Shown: piece after piece, positions 1 through 5,228 of the stretch
How positions within the stretch are numbered: position 1 is the first letter of the stretch
Layout of the letters: every line of letters starts with the position of its first letter
Assembly (NCBI GenBank): GCA_002938115.1
Contig: PTKD01000110.1
Location: 1-6,970 of the forward strand
Reading direction: 5' to 3'
DNA length: 6,970 bases
Source: Alphaproteobacteria bacterium MarineAlpha9_Bin7
GTDB taxonomy: Bacteria; Pseudomonadota; Alphaproteobacteria; UBA7887
The notes under the pieces: model-generated
What the model was told of the DNA's origin: nothing
What the model saw: the letters and a program-made list of their open reading frames with translations, nothing else
The model's database searches: none
Program-made: the position numbers and the translations under genes

Positions 1-2
1 AT

Positions 3-326
3 GCCGAGGAGCCCGTGGTAGAAGACGTTCCTTCGTTGGGACTCACGGTTTCTAGCTTAACACCAGAGCTCCGTCAGCAGTTTGAACTCGCGGAAGCAGT
101 AGATGGCGTAATGGTGGTGCGGGTTGATGGTGGAGGGAGTGCAGCCGAAAAAGGAATACAGCCTGGAGATTTGATTGTGGAGGTTGGCCAGGAACAGGTA
201 TCAAGCCCATCAGACATAATCAATAAAGTTGGTAAAGAGAGAGCGCAAAATAAGGCCACAGTTCTCCTCCTTCTGGATCGTCAAGGAGACTTGAGGTTTG
301 TTGCAGTCCGCATATCTGACGGTTAG
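3..326 (+). CDS. DegP/HtrA-type periplasmic serine protease, C-terminal PDZ domain (5'-truncated by window)
   Basis: This is the last 107 codons of a gene that begins upstream of the window; the frame is open to the left edge, so the GTG at position 15 is not taken as the start. The visible protein resembles the second PDZ domain of Do/DegP/HtrA proteases: an LGLTVSSLTPELRQQF segment, then a VVRVDGGGSAAEKGIQPGDLI core, and a final strand ending RFVAVRISDG. Proteins of this family act in the periplasm as protease and chaperone for misfolded envelope proteins, and the PDZ domains control substrate binding and oligomer assembly. The catalytic His-Asp-Ser domain, signal peptide and first PDZ domain would lie upstream and cannot be checked. 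miaA starts 20 bases after the stop. The family call is good; which paralogue (DegP, DegQ or MucD-like) cannot be decided from this fragment. Confidence 0.85.
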   Translation, partial: AEEPVVEDVPSLGLTVSSLTPELRQQFELAEAVDGVMVVRVDGGGSAAEKGIQPGDLIVEVGQEQVSSPSDIINKVGKERAQNKATVLLLLDRQGDLRFVAVRISDG

Positions 327-343
327 CGTAATTCGCTGTTTTT
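324..343 (+). terminator. Weak terminator-like hairpin between the protease gene and miaA
   Basis: AGCG at 325-328 pairs with CGCT at 334-337 around a five-base loop, optionally extended by a U-G pair (324 with 338), and a run of five T follows (339-343). The form is that of an intrinsic terminator, but four or five pairs is very short, so readthrough is likely if it works at all. It overlaps the protease stop codon and occupies the place where a miaA ribosome binding site would be expected. Confidence 0.25.
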
Positions 344-346
344 GTT

Positions 347-1336
347 ATGATGGTTGGGCCAGTAATTATTGTCGCTGGACCCACTGCGAGTGGTAAGTCA
401 GAACTAGGTCTAAAATTAGCGAAACGGTTCGGCGGTGTAGTTGTCAACGCTGATAGCCTTCAGGTATATCGCGAACTTAGAATCTTAACTGCACGGCCCG
501 ATGCTAAATCGGAAACTGAAGTTTCTCATCGCCTCTATGGGGTAGTCCCCGTCGCCGAAAGGTTTTCGGTTGGTCAGTGGCTTTCCATGGCGCAGCACGA
601 AATCGACTCCATTCACAGTGCCGGTGATGTGCCCATATTCGTTGGGGGCACAGGTTTGTATCTTGATGGTTTGATAAATGGAATTGCAGATATTCCGGAA
701 GTGTCAGCGAAGGTTCGATCGGCAGCGACGAAGCTTTATGAGCATATTGGTGGCATGGCCTTTAAGGCGCGCCTTGCTGAGAGAGATCCCAAGACTGCGG
801 CGCGAATAAACAGCGGCGACAGGCAACGTCTGGTTCGCGCTTGGGAAGTCTTGGAGGGCACTGGACGATCAATTAGTGACTGGCAAAAGGGAAACGGCAT
901 AGGTGGTCTCAGCTCGCCTTTCTTGGTGCTGAAAATAATGCCCCAGCGAACTAAGCTTTACCGGCAATGCGATGCGCGCTTTGAGCGCATGTTGGCTGAC
1001 GGGGTGCTAAACGAGGTTGTAGCGGCGGAGAGCCTCAATCTCGATTCATCTTTGCCGGCAATGAAAGCGCTCGGAATGCAGGCCCTTTTCAGCCATCTGA
1101 GGGGCCAAGCGTCTCTCGAGGATACTCGTCAGAAAGTCTGCCAAGCGACACGCAATTACGCAAAGCGCCAGTACACTTGGTTTCGTAATCGACTCGTTGC
1201 GGACCTTGAAGTAGGCGATCCAGTTTCTTCTGAAGGAGAGATACTGGAGACCGTTGCTCGCTTTTTATTGACGGCATCGAATCAAACAATTAGCGTCGCG
1301 CCACTTCCAGGAACTCCCAACGTTGGTAAGAGTTGA
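347..1336 (+). CDS. miaA: tRNA dimethylallyltransferase MiaA
   Basis: Transfers a dimethylallyl group from DMAPP to N6 of A37 in tRNAs that read codons starting with U (including Leu UUR, Phe, Trp, Tyr, Cys, Ser), giving i6A, in the cytoplasm. The 329-residue protein has the full family signature: P-loop GPTASGKS at residues 11-18, NADSLQVY at 34-41 (the general-base Asp is D36), GGTGLY at 100-105, the tRNA-binding segment with DRQR at 158-161, and TRNYAKRQYTWFRN at 268-281. Length is within the usual range, with a tail of about 45 residues after the last motif. Two ATG codons stand in tandem (347 and 350); no good Shine-Dalgarno sequence precedes them, so translation may depend on coupling to the gene 20 bases upstream. 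The ALGM segment at 241-244 replaces the more common AIGY or ALGV; this is a mild variation. It stands 39 bases before ilvB. Confidence 0.96.
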   Translation: MMVGPVIIVAGPTASGKSELGLKLAKRFGGVVVNADSLQVYRELRILTARPDAKSETEVSHRLYGVVPVAERFSVGQWLSMAQHEIDSIHSAGDVPIFVGGTGLYLDGLINGIADIPEVSAKVRSAATKLYEHIGGMAFKARLAERDPKTAARINSGDRQRLVRAWEVLEGTGRSISDWQKGNGIGGLSSPFLVLKIMPQRTKLYRQCDARFERMLADGVLNEVVAAESLNLDSSLPAMKALGMQALFSHLRGQASLEDTRQKVCQATRNYAKRQYTWFRNRLVADLEVGDPVSSEGEILETVARFLLTASNQTISVAPLPGTPNVGKS

Positions 1337-1340
1337 AGGA

Positions 1341-1359
1341 CCGGAGCCACCAGCTCCGG
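1341..1359 (+). other. Perfect 7-bp hairpin in the miaA-ilvB spacer
   Basis: CCGGAGC (1341-1347) is exactly complementary to GCTCCGG (1353-1359) across a five-base loop CACCA. It begins four bases after the miaA stop codon and ends four bases before the ilvB Shine-Dalgarno sequence. No T run follows, so an intrinsic terminator is unlikely. It could protect an mRNA end, mark a processing point, or alter access to the adjacent ribosome binding site; the sequence does not tell which. Confidence 0.5.
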
Positions 1360-1363
1360 CGTT

Positions 1364-1369
1364 AGGAGG
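1364..1369 (+). promoter_or_regulatory. Strong ribosome binding site of ilvB
   Basis: AGGAGG, a perfect anti-Shine-Dalgarno match, six bases before the ATG at 1376. It fixes the ilvB start and is the strongest ribosome binding site in the window, fitting high translation of the synthase large subunit. Confidence 0.85.
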
Positions 1370-1375
1370 CTCGCA

Positions 1376-3124
1376 ATGCGTTTTACAGGCAGCGAAGTCG
1401 TTATAAAGACCCTAATAGATAACGGCGTCGACGTGATATTTGGATATCCCGGCGGCGCCGTGTTGCCGATTTACGACGCTATTTTTAAACAAAATGAACT
1501 CCGCCATATTCTGGTGCGCCACGAGCAGGCCGCCGTCCATGCGGCTGAAGGGTATGCGCGCTCCACAGGGAAGGTGGGCGTGGTATTGGTTACATCTGGT
1601 CCGGGGGCTACCAACGCCGTGACTGGGCTTACGGATGCGTTGATGGATTCGATCCCAGTAGTGTGTCTTACTGGTCAAGTTCCAACGCATCTAATTGGTA
1701 ATGATGCTTTCCAGGAAGCGGACACCATCGGCATTACTCGCCCGTGCACCAAACACAATTATCTAGTTAAGGATGTACACAAACTTTCGCGCACAATCTC
1801 CGAAGCGTTTTATGTCGCACGCAGCGGGCGCCCGGGCCCGGTCGTGGTTGATTTGCCAAAGGATGTTGTGAACGCCGAAACGAATTACGAGAAGCTTGGA
1901 AAGATTGAGCATCGGAGTTATCGTCCAGTCACTCATGCGGAGCCTAGCGCGGTCGAGGACGCTGTCACACTTGTGGAAAGTGCGGAGCGACCGATCATTT
2001 ATTCTGGTGGGGGCATTATTAACTCCGGCGACCGCGCCAGCAAGTTACTAAAAGAACTTGCTCGGGTGACTGGTTTTCCAGTCACCAACACGCTTATGGG
2101 GCTTGGGGGATATCCTGGCAATGACCCGCAATTCATAGGGATGCTTGGCATGCATGGGACCTTCGAATCAAACATGGCCATGCATGACTGTGATGTGATG
2201 ATTGCGGTGGGGGCACGTTTTGATGATCGAGTTACCGGACGCCTTTCCGATTTTGCGCCGGTGGCAAAAAAAATTCAAATCGATATTGATCGGTCCTCGA
2301 TCAATAAGAATGTTTTTGTGGATATCCCTTTGGTCGGGGACGCAGCCAACGTGCTAGAAGCATTTCTCGCTGTCTGGAAAAAGAGGAAAAGTACAACTAA
2401 TAAGAAAGCAATTGAAAATTGGTGGGAGCAAATTGAACGCTGGAGAAAGGTCGATTGCCTAAAGTATGAAAATTCTCAGAGCACTATAAAGCCACAGTAC
2501 GCCCTACAACGATTGCATGAACTAACCAAAGATCTAGATGTGTATTTCACTACCGAGGTGGGCCAACATCAGATGTGGGCCGCGCAATTTTTGCGTTTCG
2601 ATGAACCGCACCGGTGGATGACGTCGGGGGGGCTCGGCACAATGGGGTATGGATTCCCGGCGGCGATGGGCGTGCAAATTGCGCATCCGAAATCGTTGGT
2701 CATCGATGTAGCCGGTGAGGCCTCGTTTCTGATGAATATGCAGGAACTTTCAACCGTTACACAGTATCGACTGCCGGTGAAAGTGTTCATCATGAACAAT
2801 GAATATATGGGTATGGTGCGCCAATGGCAGGAATTTTTCCATGGTGGTCGCTACGCAGAAAGTTACACCGACTCGCTTCCTGATTTTGTGGCTCTTGCAG
2901 AGGCATACGGCATGAAGGGACTGAGAGCAACCAAGCCAGACGAAGTTGATGATCTTATTACGGAGATGATTGCCCATGATGGTCCTGTGGTTGCGGACGT
3001 AATGGTGGAGAAGATGGAAAACGTGTTTCCAATGATTCCGGCCGGTGCTGGTCACCACGAGATGAAGTTGGGATCAGATGACGATGTGGCGCCTCGTACT
3101 GAAGACGGCATGGTGCTGGTATAG
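1376..3124 (+). CDS. ilvB: Acetohydroxyacid (acetolactate) synthase large, catalytic subunit
   Basis: Thiamine-diphosphate, FAD and Mg-dependent enzyme that condenses pyruvate with a second pyruvate or with 2-ketobutyrate, the first common step of valine, leucine and isoleucine synthesis. The 582 residues show the three domains of the family: N-terminal TPP-binding domain (about 1-165) with GYPGGAVLPIYD at 23-34 and the catalytic Glu at E50 in RHEQAAVHAAEGYARSTGK; central FAD-associated domain (about 190-325) with FDDRVTG from 282; C-terminal domain (about 385-535) with the cofactor motif from 447 to the NN at 474-475, then EYMGMVRQW with W484. Positions P103 and W484 correspond to known herbicide-contact sites and are the usual residues. 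The cofactor motif reads GEAS at 447-450 where most family members have GDG or GDA, a conservative Asp-to-Glu change at a Mg ligand. The ATG has an ideal ribosome binding site. The small subunit gene follows. The symbol could equally be ilvI. Confidence 0.97.
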   Translation: MRFTGSEVVIKTLIDNGVDVIFGYPGGAVLPIYDAIFKQNELRHILVRHEQAAVHAAEGYARSTGKVGVVLVTSGPGATNAVTGLTDALMDSIPVVCLTGQVPTHLIGNDAFQEADTIGITRPCTKHNYLVKDVHKLSRTISEAFYVARSGRPGPVVVDLPKDVVNAETNYEKLGKIEHRSYRPVTHAEPSAVEDAVTLVESAERPIIYSGGGIINSGDRASKLLKELARVTGFPVTNTLMGLGGYPGNDPQFIGMLGMHGTFESNMAMHDCDVMIAVGARFDDRVTGRLSDFAPVAKKIQIDIDRSSINKNVFVDIPLVGDAANVLEAFLAVWKKRKSTTNKKAIENWWEQIERWRKVDCLKYENSQSTIKPQYALQRLHELTKDLDVYFTTEVGQHQMWAAQFLRFDEPHRWMTSGGLGTMGYGFPAAMGVQIAHPKSLVIDVAGEASFLMNMQELSTVTQYRLPVKVFIMNNEYMGMVRQWQEFFHGGRYAESYTDSLPDFVALAEAYGMKGLRATKPDEVDDLITEMIAHDGPVVADVMVEKMENVFPMIPAGAGHHEMKLGSDDDVAPRTEDGMVLV

Positions 3125-3248
3125 ATACGTTAAAGGGCGACGACGATAGCATCAAAATCGAGTGAGGTGCTTTACAAGCTCTCCGGCAATTCGCTAGAGT
3201 GCGCGCGCGGGCTTGGCCGACAAGAAGTGTAAGTGATACATGGGCGCT

Positions 3249-3254
3249 GGGGGA
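3249..3254 (+). promoter_or_regulatory. Probable ribosome binding site deciding the ilvN start
   Basis: GGGGGA lies five bases before the GTG at 3260. The alternative GTG at 3233 has only a weak AAGAAG (3222-3227) upstream and follows directly on an in-frame TAA (3230-3232). The G-rich site therefore favours 3260, though neither site is a consensus match. Confidence 0.45.
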
Positions 3255-3259
3255 TAGAA

Positions 3260-3763
3260 GTGAGCGGGGTAGAGCGCCACACCATCGCGTGTATTGTGGA
3301 TAACGAGTTTGGTGTGCTTGCACGTGTGGTGGGGCTATTTTCCGGACGTGGTTATAACATTGAAAGCCTAACTGTGGCTGTCGTTGATGTTGAACGGGAA
3401 TTGTCTCGTATCACCTTGGTGACATCGGGCACGCGGATGATTATCGAGCAAATCAAAGCCCAGCTTGGGAGGCTGGTCCCCATTCATCAGGTTATCGATC
3501 TCACAGATGAAGGGCCACACGTCGAACGAGAGCTTGCACTATTGAGGGTAGAGAGCACCGGCGAGAAGCGCGCTGAATCGCTTCGCATAGCAGAGGTCTT
3601 TGGTGCTCGAGCGGTTGATAGCACGCAAGAGTCCTTGGTTTTTGAAATCACAGATACGACCGATAAACTGGATTCTTTCATTGACCATATGGGGCCGCTC
3701 GGTTTGATTGAAATTGCTCGGACCGGAGTGGTTGCTATCGGGCGCGGGGCTGAAGTCCCATGA
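3260..3763 (+). CDS. ilvN: Acetohydroxyacid synthase small, regulatory subunit
   Basis: Binds the catalytic subunit, raises its activity and confers valine feedback inhibition. With the GTG at 3260 the protein has 167 residues: an N-terminal ACT domain (about 7-80) with HTIACIVDNEFGVLARVVGLFSGRGYNIESLTV, then a link with GPHVERELALLRV, and a C-terminal ACT-like domain ending GLIEIARTGVVAIGRG. N15 and G18 align with N11 and G14 of E. coli IlvH, positions tied to valine binding, and both are kept; F17 stands where Pro or Ser is usual. The alternative GTG at 3233 would add nine residues (MIHGRWGIE) that do not look conserved. No ATG start is available. The gap from ilvB (135 bases) is longer than common for this pair and holds only weak hairpins and an alternating GCGCGCGCG tract near 3201; no gene is seen in it. 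The symbol could equally be ilvH. Confidence 0.93.
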   Translation: MSGVERHTIACIVDNEFGVLARVVGLFSGRGYNIESLTVAVVDVERELSRITLVTSGTRMIIEQIKAQLGRLVPIHQVIDLTDEGPHVERELALLRVESTGEKRAESLRIAEVFGARAVDSTQESLVFEITDTTDKLDSFIDHMGPLGLIEIARTGVVAIGRGAEVP

Positions 3764-3791
3764 GCCCTCACAAAACAGTTGATCAAAAGAT

Positions 3792-3796
3792 AGGAG
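3792..3796 (+). promoter_or_regulatory. Ribosome binding site of ilvC
   Basis: AGGAG seven bases before the ATG at 3804. A TTG lies directly in front of that ATG (3801), but the spacing and the conserved family N-terminus MRVYYDRDAD support the ATG. Confidence 0.8.
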
Positions 3797-3803
3797 ATGG
3801 TTG

Positions 3804-4823
3804 ATGCGTGTTTACTATGATCGCGACGCCGATGTTAATTTGATAAAGAGCAAGAACGTGGCGATTATTGGCTATGGTAGTCAAGGCCACGCGCACGCTT
3901 CTAACTTGCGAGATAGTGGGGTTAGCACGGTTAAAATTGCGTTACGTGAGGGATCAGAAAGCGCAACGAAAGCTGAAGGTGCCGGATTTGAGGTCCTGTC
4001 AGTAATGGAAGCCGCGAACTGGGCGGACGTAATGATGATGGCTACGCCGGATGAGTTGCAGGCCAGTATATATAAGGACCATCTGCGGGACAAAATGCGA
4101 GACGGTGCTGCGCTCGCGTTCGCCCATGGCCTGAATATACATTTTGGCCTAATCGAGCCTCGGCAAGATCTCGACATCTTTATGGTCGCGCCAAAAGGTC
4201 CCGGCCATACTGTTCGTAGCGAGTATGAGCGCGGCGGCGGTGTACCTTGCCTCCTGGCGGTGCACCAAAATCCGTCAGGGAATGCCACCGAAATTGGTCT
4301 GTCCTATGGCTGTGCTATAGGAGGTGGGCGGGCGGGAATAATAGAGACGAGTTTCAAGGAGGAGTGCGAAACGGATCTGTTTGGGGAACAGGTGGTGCTC
4401 TGTGGCGGACTTACTGCTCTTATTACCGCCGGGTTTGAGACCTTAGTGGAAGCTGGTTATGCCCCCGAAATGGCCTACTTTGAATGTCTTCATGAGGTGA
4501 AACTGATAGTAGATCTGATCTATGAAGGTGGCATTGCCAATATGCGCTACTCGATTTCCAATACCGCTGAATATGGTGACCACAGTCGAGGTCCGAGAAT
4601 CATAAATGATGCTGTCCGGACAGAGATGAAAAAAATTCTCGATGATATTCAGTCAGGAAAGTTCACTAGGGAGTGGGTTCTTGAATGCAAAGCCGACCAA
4701 CCAAGTTTTAAAGCAATGCGAAGACGCGCCGCTGAGCATCCAATTGAGGAAGTGGGTGAGCGCCTGAGATCGATGATGCCCTGGATCAGGGAGCAAGCCC
4801 TGGTTGACAAGTCAAAGAATTAA
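3804..4823 (+). CDS. ilvC: Ketol-acid reductoisomerase, NADP(+)-type, class I (short form)
   Basis: Catalyses the Mg-dependent alkyl migration and NADPH-dependent reduction of acetolactate or acetohydroxybutyrate to the dihydroxy acids of valine/leucine and isoleucine synthesis. The 339-residue length is that of class I enzymes with a single knotted domain. Rossmann motif GYGSQG lies at 23-28; the loop after the second strand reads LREGSES with R48, S51 and S53, as in NADPH-preferring members. APKGPGHTVRSEY follows in the middle of the protein. Metal ligands D191 and E195 (in ETDLFGEQ) and E227 and E231 (in FECLHE) are all present, as is the SISNTAEYG active-site segment. The end, MMPWIREQALVDKSKN, is typical for alphaproteobacteria. 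It follows ilvN by 40 bases with a good ribosome binding site, so co-transcription with ilvBN is likely. No convincing terminator directly follows; CCTAGGCC and five T at 4828-4840 lack a proper stem. Confidence 0.98.
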   Translation: MRVYYDRDADVNLIKSKNVAIIGYGSQGHAHASNLRDSGVSTVKIALREGSESATKAEGAGFEVLSVMEAANWADVMMMATPDELQASIYKDHLRDKMRDGAALAFAHGLNIHFGLIEPRQDLDIFMVAPKGPGHTVRSEYERGGGVPCLLAVHQNPSGNATEIGLSYGCAIGGGRAGIIETSFKEECETDLFGEQVVLCGGLTALITAGFETLVEAGYAPEMAYFECLHEVKLIVDLIYEGGIANMRYSISNTAEYGDHSRGPRIINDAVRTEMKKILDDIQSGKFTREWVLECKADQPSFKAMRRRAAEHPIEEVGERLRSMMPWIREQALVDKSKN

Positions 4824-4869
4824 ATGACCTAGGCCTTTTTATCGCCTTACAGTTGCGCCTTAGTTGCGA

Positions 4870-4932
4870 ATGTATCGAGGATTGTCTCATAGCTTGAATA
4901 AATTGTTGGCCGGGCAGGCGAAAAGAGCGTAA
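4870..4932 (+). CDS. Possible leucine leader peptide (20 residues), speculative
   Basis: An ATG ORF of 20 codons ending in TAA. It contains four leucine codons, all TTG, at residues 5, 9, 12 and 13, the last two in tandem (TTG TTG at 4903-4908). It lies upstream of leuA and before the first complex fold. No Shine-Dalgarno sequence is visible before the ATG, and TTG is a common leucine codon in the neighbouring genes, so chance is a real alternative. The distance to leuA (342 bases) is long for classical attenuation. Confidence 0.22.
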   Translation: MYRGLSHSLNKLLAGQAKRA

Positions 4933-4944
4933 ACATTAGTTTAG

Positions 4945-5004
4945 GGTGTGCCTTTTGAAAGTCTTTGTGACAAAGGGTTAGGCCTTTTGGCCGAAGGCAA
5001 CACC
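4945..5004 (+). ncRNA. Candidate three-way-junction RNA fold upstream of leuA
   Basis: The outer stem pairs GGTGTGCCTT (4945-4954) with AAGGC (4994-4998) and ACACC (5000-5004), ten Watson-Crick pairs with A4999 bulged. Inside it are two hairpins: TCTTTG/CAAAGG (4962-4967 with 4971-4976, three-base loop, one G-U pair) and GGCC-TTTT-GGCC (4981-4992). It does not match a riboswitch that I recognise. CCTTTTG at 4951-4957 could instead pair with CAAAGG, so competing folds exist. Confidence 0.3.
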
Positions 5005-5063
5005 GGGATTGTGTGCGGGTCAGGTCTAGGGTCGCGCGCGTGAGAAGCCTGGAGAACTTCTTT

Positions 5064-5086
5064 ACCATGGCTGCGCATGGTTTTTT
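5064..5086 (+). terminator. Terminator-like hairpin with six T
   Basis: ACCATG (5064-5069) pairs with CATGGT (5076-5081) around a six-base loop, and the T run occupies 5081-5086. This is the most terminator-like structure after ilvC. It could end the ilvBNC transcript or be the switchable terminator of a leuA leader. The stem is only six pairs with two G-C pairs at its base and one at its top, so strength is uncertain. The ATG of the possible small ORF lies within its left arm. Confidence 0.35.
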
Positions 5087-5201
5087 CAGTTGTTTGGCGT
5101 TTGCCACAGTGTGGCGAGATCTCTTTGGTACCATTATTGGCGTGTTGGTATCCGCGGTTGGGCGGATATGGGGTTTTGAGTGGCGACTTAGCTTCCCTTG
5201 A
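5067..5201 (+). CDS. Possible small hydrophobic protein (44 residues), unknown function
   Basis: An ATG ORF with GGAGAA (5051-5056) ten bases upstream as a possible ribosome binding site. The translation has a hydrophobic segment of about 19 residues (roughly residues 19-37: LFGTIIGVLVSAVGRIWGF) containing a GxxxG motif and rich in branched-chain residues, so it could be one membrane-spanning helix. I do not recognise a family. A GTG at 5013 in the same frame would add 18 mostly basic residues. The start lies in a terminator-like hairpin and the TGA stop (5199-5201) lies in the left arm of the next large hairpin. That fits a translated regulatory leader as well as it fits a chance ORF in a structured noncoding region. 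Confidence 0.2.
   Translation: MAAHGFFSCLAFATVWRDLFGTIIGVLVSAVGRIWGFEWRLSFP
5103..5115. promoter_or_regulatory. 13-base palindrome, possible operator or small hairpin
   Basis: GCCACA and TGTGGC are perfect inverted arms around a single G. As DNA it could be a repressor or activator site near leuA; as RNA it would be a five-pair hairpin with a three-base loop. No family-specific operator was recognised. Confidence 0.25.
5148..5169 (+). other. Hairpin in the leuA upstream region
   Basis: TATCCGC (5149-5155) pairs perfectly with GCGGATA (5162-5168) over a six-base loop, with an optional G-U pair outside (5148 with 5169). A GGGG-TTTT tract follows at 5170-5177, too distant from the stem for a standard terminator. 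Confidence 0.4.
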
Positions 5202-5228
5202 GCGAGGGCATGACCATTCGCTCAGGGG
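5195..5228 (+). promoter_or_regulatory. 11-bp hairpin 46 bases before leuA
   Basis: CCCTTGAGCGA (5195-5205) pairs along its full length with TCGCTCAGGGG (5218-5228), ten Watson-Crick pairs and one G-U, with a 12-base loop. This is the strongest single stem in the region. No T run follows, so a leader stem or an operator-like dyad is more likely than a terminator. The stop codon of the 44-residue ORF lies in the left arm. The right arm can alternatively pair GCTCAG (5220-5225) with TTGAGC (5244-5249) nearer to leuA. Confidence 0.5.

Noticed and set aside
15..17. GTG as start of a small PDZ protein
   Set aside because: The frame is open to the window edge and the protein begins in mid-domain context typical of the HtrA C-terminus; the gene is truncated by the window.
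2958..3323. Minus-strand ORF of 121 codons over the ilvB end and the ilvB-ilvN gap
   Set aside because: Mostly opposite confident ilvB and ilvN coding sequence; composition is Pro/Ser/Arg-rich as expected for an antisense frame; no domain recognised.
3881..4288. Minus-strand ORF of 135 codons inside ilvC
   Set aside because: Entirely antisense to a highly conserved ilvC; no independent coding evidence.
5019..5028. GGTCAGGTC resembling the SRP RNA core
   Set aside because: The essential GGAAGGAAGCAGC continuation is absent; a short match by chance.
4847..5134. Minus-strand ORF of 95 codons across the ilvC-leuA spacer
   Set aside because: No ribosome binding site, rare-looking codon mix, no recognised domain, and it runs antiparallel to the hairpins. 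Treated as a chance ORF.
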